Origin: Cryptosporangium sp044454545
GTDB lineage: Bacteria; Actinomycetota; Actinomycetes; Mycobacteriales; Cryptosporangiaceae
Direction of reading: 5' to 3'
DNA: 64,000 bases
Assembly: GCF_044454545.1 (NCBI RefSeq)
Contig: NZ_JBITDV010000006.1
Location: 434,001 to 498,000, forward strand
A model generated the notes under the pieces. That model was given only the letters and a program-made list of their open reading frames with translations. It made no database searches and was not told the origin of the DNA. Numbering within the stretch: the stretch's first letter is position 1; the number at the start of each line of letters is the position of its first letter. Shown here one piece after another: positions 57,616-64,000 of the stretch. A program made the position numbers and the translations under genes.

Positions 57616-58377
57616 CTAGGCGGACGTCAGTTCGTGCCATCCGTGCGTCGCCAGCGCCTCGGCGATCTCCGCGTGACCGGCGGCGTCCGGATGGTCACCG
57701 TCCGCCGCCAGGTACTTCGTCGGATCAGCCGTGAACGGCCCCACCAGATCGACGCAGGTCGCGGCCTCCGACGCGGCTCCCGCGCAGATCGCGGCGTTGG
57801 CCAGCGCCGTCACCTGGCGGCTGATCGTGCGGTAGGCGGTTCCGAGCGACGCGGCCTGATCACCGTCGCGGAACACGTTCCAGTAGTCGGTCACCAGCAC
57901 TTCCGTGGGCTGACCGGCCCGGAGCTCGCGGATCCGCTCCACGATCGCGGTGACGTCCGCCTGGATCCCCGGCATCTCCCGCCGGAAACAGCCGAGATCA
58001 CACCCGCCGTCCTGCCAGTCGGCCAGCGATCCGGCGAGATCGTTCGCGCCGATCGTCACCAGGACGATGTCGCTGTCGGCCACCTGCCAGGCGGTTTCGC
58101 TGTCGCCGTTGAGCGTCGCGAGGACGCCGTCGCTGGTCTGGCCGGGCACGCCGAGATTCCGGCTGGTCACCGGCACCCCCGTGCGTTCCCGGGTGAGGTC
58201 GGCGTACAGGTCGGTGAACGGACGGCAGTCGCACGCGCTGCCCGCCGTCACCGAGTCGCCCAGCGCGGTGATCGTCCACGGCCCGGTCGGCCGGGTGGCC
58301 GACGCGACCGGCGCCGGCATGTAGTCCACCACGAGCAGGGTAGCGAGAAGCATCACCAGGAGCCGAAACGTTGCCAT
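57616..58377 (-). CDS. Secreted SGNH/GDSL hydrolase
   Basis: 253 aa. Signal peptide (positively charged start, hydrophobic RLLVMLLATLLVVDYMPAPVASA, cleavage about residue 27). Block I ALGDSVTAG with catalytic Ser, block III GANDL, block V DGDHPDAAGH with Asp and His. Four cysteines (CDC, CDLGC, CAG, TCVD) suggest disulphides outside the cell. Lipase/esterase similar to the Streptomyces rimosus type. TACCGT lies 8 nt before ATG. Confidence 0.86.
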   Translation of the reverse strand: MATFRLLVMLLATLLVVDYMPAPVASATRPTGPWTITALGDSVTAGSACDCRPFTDLYADLTRERTGVPVTSRNLGVPGQTSDGVLATLNGDSETAWQVADSDIVLVTIGANDLAGSLADWQDGGCDLGCFRREMPGIQADVTAIVERIRELRAGQPTEVLVTDYWNVFRDGDQAASLGTAYRTISRQVTALANAAICAGAASEAATCVDLVGPFTADPTKYLAADGDHPDAAGHAEIAEALATHGWHELTSA

Positions 58378-58446
58378 CAGGGCGGACGGTAACCCGCCAA
58401 CCTGTGTACAGCGAGTTTTCAGGTTCCGGCGCCCACACTACGGGCC

Positions 58447-59598
58447 GTGACTCTGACCGGCGTGCCCCTCCTCGTTCTGTTCGCGGCCGGCCTGCTCGCC
58501 GCGCTCGCCGGAATGACGGCGCTGTGGGCCCGGCCTCCGAAAGCAGCCGTCGCCTGGCCCCTCCGGATCGCCTGCCTGCTGCTCGTGATCGCACTCCCGA
58601 TCGGCCTGACCGCCGACGTCGTGAACCGCAGCCTCGGCTTCTACAGCTCCTGGTCCGACCTGCTCAACAGCCCCGGGGACGCCCGGCTGGCCGCCGCCGC
58701 CCAGTTGCGTCACCAGCAGTTGCCCACCGCCGACCTCAACCGGGCGGCGCAGCAGGCCGCGCACGGGCACGGCTCGATCGTGCCGTGGACGATGCCGGGC
58801 CCGAAGGCCGGCCTCACCCGGGACGGCCTGGTCTACCTGCCCGCCGCCTACTTCGACCGGGCGCGGCCCACCCAGCGGTTCCCGGTGATCGAGCTGCTGC
58901 ACGGCTACTCCGGCAGCCCGGGCAATTGGGCGCACGCGCTGCACATCGCCGCGGTGCTCGACCGGGAGATCTCGGCCGGTCGAATCCCGCCGGTGATCGC
59001 CGTCGCCCCGAAGCTCTACGACACCCACGACGGCGAGTGCGTGGACGCCGTGCACGGCGAACGCAACGAGACCTACCTGGCCGTCGACGTACCGGCCGAC
59101 ATCGGGGCCGCGTTCCGGGCCTCGACCGCCCCGGGCTCCTGGTCGACGCTCGGCTTCTCCACCGGCGGGTTCTGCGCCGTCAACCTCGCGCTGCACTACC
59201 CCTACACGTACCGGGCCGCGGTGTCGCTGAGCGGCTACTTCACCGCGCTCACCGACCGCACGACCGGCAACCTCTACCAGGGCGACGCCGCCGTGCGCCG
59301 CGCCAACTCGCCGCAGTGGTGGGTGCGCCATCACCCGGTGCGTCCCTCGCTCTACGTGTTCGCGAGCGGCGGGGACCGGAGCGCGATGCGCGAAGCCCGG
59401 TCGTTCCGGAGGGCCGTGCGCAGGAACGCGGACCTCACCACGGTCACGGTCCCGTCCGGCGGGCACAACATCGGCGTCTGGAAGGCCGCGCTCCCACCGG
59501 CACTGGACTGGCTCGGGCAGCGGATGCCGTCCCCGACCACCCCGGCCGTCGTCGAGAACAACCCCCGGTCGGACGTGCAGGTTACCCTGCGACGATGA
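58447..59598 (+). CDS. Membrane-anchored esterase-fold protein (Esterase D/mycolyltransferase-like)
   Basis: 383 aa. Two membrane segments at about 5-27 and 38-55, then an external alpha/beta hydrolase domain: VIELLHGYSGSPGNW, nucleophile elbow LGFSTGGFCAVNLAL, acid in LYVFASGGDRS and His in PSGGHNIGVW. The fold matches the putative esterase family that includes antigen 85-type acyltransferases. Its TGA overlaps the ATG of the histidine kinase (59595-59598), so surface enzyme and sensor are co-translated. Confidence 0.82.
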   Translation: MTLTGVPLLVLFAAGLLAALAGMTALWARPPKAAVAWPLRIACLLLVIALPIGLTADVVNRSLGFYSSWSDLLNSPGDARLAAAAQLRHQQLPTADLNRAAQQAAHGHGSIVPWTMPGPKAGLTRDGLVYLPAAYFDRARPTQRFPVIELLHGYSGSPGNWAHALHIAAVLDREISAGRIPPVIAVAPKLYDTHDGECVDAVHGERNETYLAVDVPADIGAAFRASTAPGSWSTLGFSTGGFCAVNLALHYPYTYRAAVSLSGYFTALTDRTTGNLYQGDAAVRRANSPQWWVRHHPVRPSLYVFASGGDRSAMREARSFRRAVRRNADLTTVTVPSGGHNIGVWKAALPPALDWLGQRMPSPTTPAVVENNPRSDVQVTLRR

Positions 59599-61022
59599 GC
59601 CGAGCCGGCACCGTCCGGGCCCGCTGGCGCGTCACCGGGATCCGGACCCGGTCGGCGGTGGCAGCGGCTCTCGTCGTGGCGGTCGCACTCACGGTCGCGA
59701 CCGGGGCGTTCCTGGTCCTCTACCGGCATTCGCTGCTGCAGCGGGTCGACGACACGGTGACCGAGCGCGCGACGACGGTCGCGGCCGACATCCGGGGGTC
59801 GGGCCGGCCGGTCGAACCCCGCCGGCGTGCCGGAGACCCGGCGAGCGTCGTCGTCCTGGATCCGTCCGGGCGCCCGGTCGGCCGGGGCCGGGCGGCCGGG
59901 GCGGCCTGGCCGGCGGCGGTCGCCGGTGCTCGCGCCGGGGAGATCGTCCGCAAAGACGTAGTTCTGCCGGAGGCCGGGAACGCGCGCGTGCACCTCGTGG
60001 CGGTCGGGGTCTCGACCGGCCGCGGGACGTACCGCGTGGTGGCCTTCCGGGCGTTGAGCCCGGTGGACGAGAGCGTGGGCGACGCGGCCGGTCTCCTGCT
60101 GCTGGTCAACTCGGTGCTGCTGGCGATCGTCGCGGCCGCGACCTGGTGGTTCACCGGGCGGTCGCTGCTGCCGGTCGAGCGGATCCGGGCGAAAGTCGCG
60201 GGTATCACCGCGGAGGACCTCGGCGCCCGGGTACCGGTGCCCGGAACCCGCGACGAGATCGCCCAGCTCGCCGGGACGATGAACCGCATGCTCGACCGGC
60301 TGGAGGGCGCGGTCGCCGCTCAGCGCCGGTTCGTCGCGGACGCCAGCCACGAGCTGCGCAGCCCGCTGGCGACCGTGCTCACCGCGCTGGACCTGCTCGA
60401 CGACGACGTGTTCCCGGCGGGTTCCCGGCCGACGCTGCGCCTGGCGCGGCAGGAGTCCGAGCGGCTCGGCCTGATCATCGACGACCTGCTGTTGCTGGCC
60501 AAGGCCGACGAGCACGGCCTGCGTCGCCGCGACGAGGACGTCGACCTGGACGACCTGGTGGTCGCCGAACGCGGACGGCTGGCGACCGCCGGGAAGGTCG
60601 TGGTGACGACCTCGGTCGAGGCCGTGCGGGTGCGTGGCGACCGGTTCCAGCTGGCCCGCGCGATCCGCAACCTGGCCGACAACGCGGCCCGGCACGCGGC
60701 GTCCCGGGTCGCGCTCTCGGTCCGCCGCGAGGAGGTGTCGGCCGTCGTCGAGGTCACCGACGACGGGCCGGGCGTCGCCGCGACCGACCGCGTGCGCATC
60801 TTCGACCGCTTCGTCCGGCTGGACGGCAGCCGGGAACGCGGGTCCGGCGGCAGCGGGCTGGGGCTCGCGATCGTCTGGGAGATCGTGCTGGTCCACGGCG
60901 GAGAAGTCACCGTCGGTGACGCCGAGGGCGGCGGAGCCCGCTTCCGGATCACCCTTCCGATCCATCCGGACGACGCGGCCGACGCTCCTGACGCTCAACC
61001 GCCGTCGGAGGCGAGCAGGTAG
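59595..61022 (+). CDS. Two-component sensor histidine kinase (OmpR/EnvZ type)
   Basis: 475 aa. Membrane segments at about 20-43 and 164-187 with an external domain of about 120 residues between, a HAMP domain (187-240), HisKA with H252 in ADASHELRSPLATV, and HATPase with N-box RAIRNLADNAARHA, DDGPGV, and GGSGLGLAI. The cognate regulator is probably the OmpR-type gene encoded tail-to-tail on the other strand; their 3' ends overlap by 28 bp. Confidence 0.87.
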   Translation: MSRAGTVRARWRVTGIRTRSAVAAALVVAVALTVATGAFLVLYRHSLLQRVDDTVTERATTVAADIRGSGRPVEPRRRAGDPASVVVLDPSGRPVGRGRAAGAAWPAAVAGARAGEIVRKDVVLPEAGNARVHLVAVGVSTGRGTYRVVAFRALSPVDESVGDAAGLLLLVNSVLLAIVAAATWWFTGRSLLPVERIRAKVAGITAEDLGARVPVPGTRDEIAQLAGTMNRMLDRLEGAVAAQRRFVADASHELRSPLATVLTALDLLDDDVFPAGSRPTLRLARQESERLGLIIDDLLLLAKADEHGLRRRDEDVDLDDLVVAERGRLATAGKVVVTTSVEAVRVRGDRFQLARAIRNLADNAARHAASRVALSVRREEVSAVVEVTDDGPGVAATDRVRIFDRFVRLDGSRERGSGGSGLGLAIVWEIVLVHGGEVTVGDAEGGGARFRITLPIHPDDAADAPDAQPPSEASR

Positions 61023-61672
61023 CCGGCCCCGCGCACGGTCCGCAGCGACGACCGGCCGAACGGGAGGTCGATCTTGCGCCGCAGGTAGCCGACGTAGACC
61101 TCGACGATGTTCGAGTCACCGTCGTAGTTCTCGTCCCAGACGCTCTCCAGCACCTCGGTCTTCGTGACGACGCTCCCGGCGTGGCGCATCAGGTGCTCGA
61201 GCACGCTGAACTCGCGGGGCGTGACCGCGATCTCCGAGCCCGCGCGGGCCACCACCCGGCGGGCCGGGTCGAGCGTGAGGTCGCCCGCGCTCAGCACCGC
61301 GGGACGCTCCGGCGCGCCCCTGCGCACCAGCGCGCGCAGCCGGGCGGTGAGCACCACCAGGCTGAACGGTTTGACCAGGTAGTCGTCGGCTCCGGTGTCG
61401 AACGCCTCGGCCTGGTCGTAGTCGCCGTCCTTGGCGGTGAGGATCAGGATCGGCGTCCAGACCTTGTCGGCGCGCAGCTGTTCGCACACCTGATATCCGT
61501 TGAGGCCCGGCAGCATCAGATCGAGCACGATCACGTCGTAGTGACGCTCGGTGGCCGCCCACACGCCGTCGATGCCGTTGTCGGCGACGTCGACGGCCCA
61601 GCCCTCGCGGGCGAGGCCCAGCTTGAGCGTGGCCGCGAGCCCGGCTTCGTCTTCGACCAGCAGCACACGCAC
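60995..61672 (-). CDS. Two-component response regulator, OmpR/PhoB family
   Basis: 225 aa. Receiver with VEDE acidic pocket, D51 in VIVLDLMLPGLNG, T in LILTAKDG and K in VKPFSL; winged-helix DNA-binding domain with TPREFSVLEHLMRHAGSVVTK (split at residue 170) and RTVRGAGYLL. GTG 61672 has GGGAGG 5 nt upstream. It starts 26 bp after the MprF-like gene on the same strand, so the two are probably one transcript, and it is convergent to the sensor kinase gene. Confidence 0.88.
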   Translation of the reverse strand: MRVLLVEDEAGLAATLKLGLAREGWAVDVADNGIDGVWAATERHYDVIVLDLMLPGLNGYQVCEQLRADKVWTPILILTAKDGDYDQAEAFDTGADDYLVKPFSLVVLTARLRALVRRGAPERPAVLSAGDLTLDPARRVVARAGSEIAVTPREFSVLEHLMRHAGSVVTKTEVLESVWDENYDGDSNIVEVYVGYLRRKIDLPFGRSSLRTVRGAGYLLASDGG

Positions 61673-61698
61673 GGTGACCTCCCTCTGCGATAGTAGGG

Positions 61699-63369
61699 TC
61701 ATCTCACGGCTGCGCGCCCACGCAGCAGCACGTGCGGGGAGACCAGGAACGCCTCGGCCCGCAGTGCCGCCATCGCGATCCGGGGCACGTCCCGGGCCGA
61801 CGCGTAGCACAGGAATCGCGGCTCCCACCGGGGCCGGAACTTCTCGTTCGCGCGGTAGAGCGACTCGAGCTGCCAGAACCGGGACGCGAACAGGAGCAGC
61901 CCGCGCCACACCCGCAGCACCGGACCGGCGCCGATCCGCTCACCGCGCGCGAACACCGAGCGGAACACCGCGAAGTTCAGCGAGATCCGGTCGACGCCCA
62001 GCGCGGCGGCCTCCCGGGCGGCCGCGACGACGAGGAACTCGACCATCCCGTTGACGCTCTCGCGCTCGCGGCGCATCAGGTCGAGCGACAGCCCGTTCGG
62101 CCCCCAGGGCACGAAGTGCAGCAACCCCTGCACCTGACCGTCGCGGCGCGCCACCACCACGACGCAGTCCGGGTCGGAGGGATCGCCGAGACGCGAGAGC
62201 GCCATCGAGAACCCGCGCTCGACCGGGCCGTCACGGAACGCGTCGGCGGCGGCGATGAGTTCCGCGACCTCGGCCGCGTCGAGGTCGCCCACACGGTGCA
62301 CGGTCGCGGTGACGCCCGATCGCTCGACCCGGTTCACCGCCTGCCGCACCACCCGCATCGTCCGGCCCTCGAGGCTGAACGACGTGGTGTCGAGGATCGC
62401 CTCGTCGCCGAGTTCCAGCGCGCCCAGCCCGAAGCGGGCGTAGATCTCCCCGGCCCGCTCGCCACAGCCGAGGACGGCCGGGGCCCATCCGTGCGCGCGG
62501 GCCTCGGACAGCCAGGCCTCGATCGCGCCCGGCCACGCCTCCGGGTCGCCGATCGGGTCCCCGGCGGCCAGGCTGACGCCGTTGAGCACGCGGTAGCCGA
62601 TCGCCGACTTGCCGCTGGCCGAGAACATCACCGACTTGTCCTGGCGCAGCGTGAAGTATCCGAGTGAGTCGTTCGAGCCGTAGCGGTCGAGCAGGCCGCG
62701 CAGCGCACTCTCGTCGGCGGGGTCGAGCCCGGGTTCGCGGCGGCCGCTCCGGAGCGCGGTCCAGCCCGCCAGCACGACCGTGAGCAGGCCGAACGTACCG
62801 GTGATGGTCTCGAACTGCCACTGGGTCGCGGTGTCGGTGAAGCGCAGCGCCGACTGTCCGGCCAGCCCGCAGAACGCCTGCCAGGCCAGGTCGGCCGTGC
62901 CCCGCAGGTGGTCGCGCCGCAGCAGCAGGAACGCCACGCCGTAGCCGGTGCCCACCACCGGGGCGCCCACGGTGACCAGCGGGAGCCACCACCTGGTGCT
63001 CGGCGGCGTCGCCCGGAACTCGTCGCGCAGTACGACGAGCAGCACCGCCAGGAGGCCCGCGAGCAGTGACTCCTCGACGTCCAGACCTTTGACGACGTTC
63101 AGCACGACGGCGGCCGCGCAGAGCGCCAGAACCGCGCGCCAGGCGGCGCGCTTGCGGCGGCGCAGCCCACCGGCGAGCAGGACGATCAGCACGCCGGTCG
63201 CCGCGACCGCGGCGTTGGCCGTCGCCGACAGCTCGACCGGGAGGAACTCGGCCAGCAGGTGCTCACGCCGCGGCAACGCGGGCAGCAGTGCGGAGACCAG
63301 CATGACCACGCCGGTCGCGAACGTCAGGCGGGTGGCCCAGCGTGCGGCGGCAGCCCGGGGGAGAGTCAT
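61699..63369 (-). CDS. MprF-like phosphatidylglycerol lysyltransferase family protein (DUF2156)
   Basis: 556 aa. About seven membrane segments in the first 215 residues, then a cytosolic DUF2156 (GNAT-like) acyl-transfer domain: DSLGYFTLRQDKSVMFS, GDPIGDPEAWPGAIEAW, GLLHFVPWGPNGLSLDLMRR and FAVFRSVFARGERIG. It would add Lys or another amino acid from aminoacyl-tRNA to phosphatidylglycerol and reduce the negative surface charge. The membrane part is shorter than in MprF of Staphylococcus, as in LysX-type actinobacterial proteins without the tRNA synthetase domain. Followed by an OmpR regulator gene. Confidence 0.84.
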   Translation of the reverse strand: MTLPRAAAARWATRLTFATGVVMLVSALLPALPRREHLLAEFLPVELSATANAAVAATGVLIVLLAGGLRRRKRAAWRAVLALCAAAVVLNVVKGLDVEESLLAGLLAVLLVVLRDEFRATPPSTRWWLPLVTVGAPVVGTGYGVAFLLLRRDHLRGTADLAWQAFCGLAGQSALRFTDTATQWQFETITGTFGLLTVVLAGWTALRSGRREPGLDPADESALRGLLDRYGSNDSLGYFTLRQDKSVMFSASGKSAIGYRVLNGVSLAAGDPIGDPEAWPGAIEAWLSEARAHGWAPAVLGCGERAGEIYARFGLGALELGDEAILDTTSFSLEGRTMRVVRQAVNRVERSGVTATVHRVGDLDAAEVAELIAAADAFRDGPVERGFSMALSRLGDPSDPDCVVVVARRDGQVQGLLHFVPWGPNGLSLDLMRRERESVNGMVEFLVVAAAREAAALGVDRISLNFAVFRSVFARGERIGAGPVLRVWRGLLLFASRFWQLESLYRANEKFRPRWEPRFLCYASARDVPRIAMAALRAEAFLVSPHVLLRGRAAVR

Positions 63370-63424
63370 GGGAGCAGATCACCGCAGTGGAGCTGAACGC
63401 ACGCTGAAGACGACCGCCGGCGGC

Positions 63425-64000
63425 TCAGCGCGGCAACGCGTCCACGAAGGCCTGGTAGGTAGGGGTGCCGGGCGCGCGGTCGAGGACCGCGAACACGACC
63501 TCGTCGAAAGCGGGACCCTCGCGCAGCGCGGTCGCGAAGATCTCCGCGACGGTGGCCGGGTCGTTGCCGAAGACACCGCAGCCCCAGGCGCCGAGTACCA
63601 GGCGGCGGTGGCCGTGCGCGGCCGCGATCGCGAGGACGCGGCCGGCGCGGCGGGCGATCACGGCCGGGATCTCCGGCTGGTGCTCGGGGGCGATCGCGGT
63701 GCGGTTGGGGGCGGCCGAGGTCAGGAACGAGACCGGGTAGGGCTCGGCGAGCAGGGTTCCGTCGTCGTCGCGGAAGACCGGGACGCCGGGGGAGTAGATC
63801 ACCCGGTCGGAGTACATCGGGTCGGGGTTCGCGCGGTGGTAGGCGTAGAACTCGTCGGCCGCGCGCAGGCTGGGGTAGAGCGCGGAGGCGCGCGCCAGGC
63901 TCTCCTCCTGCGCTTCCGCGCCGTTGAGGAAGCCCCCGCCGGGGCTGCGCGCCGAGGCGAAATTCAGACAGGCGCTGCGGACGCCGAGCCGCCGCGCCGC
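63425..64000 (-). CDS. TIGR02452 family protein, microbial PARG-type (partial, cut by right edge)
   Basis: C-terminal about 191 codons; the N terminus lies outside the window. The macrodomain-type PARG signature GGGFLNGAEAQEESLARAS is complete (GGG then QEE with the catalytic Glu pair), followed by YSPGVPVFRDDDG and LVLGAWGCGVFGNDPATVAE. Members remove ADP-ribose from proteins or nucleic acids. The stop lies 56 bp after nothing else on this strand; next gene (MprF-like) starts at 63369. Confidence 0.82.
   Translation of the reverse strand, partial: AARRLGVRSACLNFASARSPGGGFLNGAEAQEESLARASALYPSLRAADEFYAYHRANPDPMYSDRVIYSPGVPVFRDDDGTLLAEPYPVSFLTSAAPNRTAIAPEHQPEIPAVIARRAGRVLAIAAAHGHRRLVLGAWGCGVFGNDPATVAEIFATALREGPAFDEVVFAVLDRAPGTPTYQAFVDALPR

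Overview
The window looks like chromosomal DNA from a high-GC, spore-forming or filamentous actinomycete. Supporting signs are GTG/TTG starts, many TetR-type regulators, an actinobacterial SigE-type and an ECF56-like sigma factor, LLM/F420-type oxidoreductases, a mycothiol-dependent (maleylpyruvate isomerase-type) enzyme, a Ser/Thr kinase with an extracellular beta-propeller, and an MprF-like lysyltransferase. A genus such as Cryptosporangium or a relative is only a guess. There is no rRNA, tRNA, CRISPR array, phage or intact insertion sequence.

Layout. 1-4470 (minus): a tightly coupled operon of an MDR dehydrogenase, a 6-pyruvoyl-tetrahydropterin-synthase homologue, a GT4 glycosyltransferase, a HAD phosphatase, a CDP-alcohol phosphatidyltransferase and a methyltransferase, preceded by three perfect 16-bp tandem repeats. 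It reads like a small pathway for an unknown pterin-linked or glycosylated product. 4557-8185: an MFS exporter and a PAP2 protein, then a deletion scar that truncated two divergent genes (a shikimate-type transporter and a dehydroshikimate-dehydratase/HPPD fusion). 8204-16834: DUF1801, an ECF sigma factor, a RibD-type reductase, a tyrosine phosphatase, an acyl-CoA synthetase, an SDR/TetR pair with a shared operator, and two CNNM/CBS membrane proteins. 16859-23464: a TIR/seven-bladed WD40 protein, and an ABC transporter plus two-component system flanked on both sides by two paralogous membrane proteins. 23566-32784: a cyclase/ThDP-enzyme operon, a Ser/Thr kinase-WD40 gene with a SigE-type sigma and a membrane anti-sigma candidate, an SDR, a hydrolase and two small DUF genes.

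32889-41748: GNAT, a histidine kinase that has lost its phospho-acceptor histidine, an EEP nuclease, LLM, RNB ribonuclease, a hydrolase, a mycothiol-dependent enzyme, an SdpI-like protein and an APH-like kinase. 41788-45016 is a decay zone with five damaged genes (MarR/GbsR regulator, ABC ATPase, ABC permease, SDR, MmyB-type regulator) around one intact SDR. It carries a (GACCC)n pentanucleotide repeat inside a reading frame. 45123-54077: three regulator-plus-target pairs, each with visible duplicated TetR-type operators (peroxiredoxin-like, AKR/LLM, membrane protein), plus a P450 and a methyltransferase. 54074-64000: TrmO-like, ester cyclase, STAS, tandem AraC regulators, SGNH hydrolase, an esterase coupled to a histidine kinase, its probable response regulator facing it tail-to-tail and co-directional with an MprF-like gene, and a partial PARG-type (TIGR02452) gene.

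Two window-wide patterns stand out. At least twelve genes have a TANNNT -10 element ending exactly 7 nt upstream of the start codon and no Shine-Dalgarno sequence, which points to leaderless mRNAs. Nine convergent gene pairs overlap at their 3' ends by 4-40 bp and so leave no room for a terminator.
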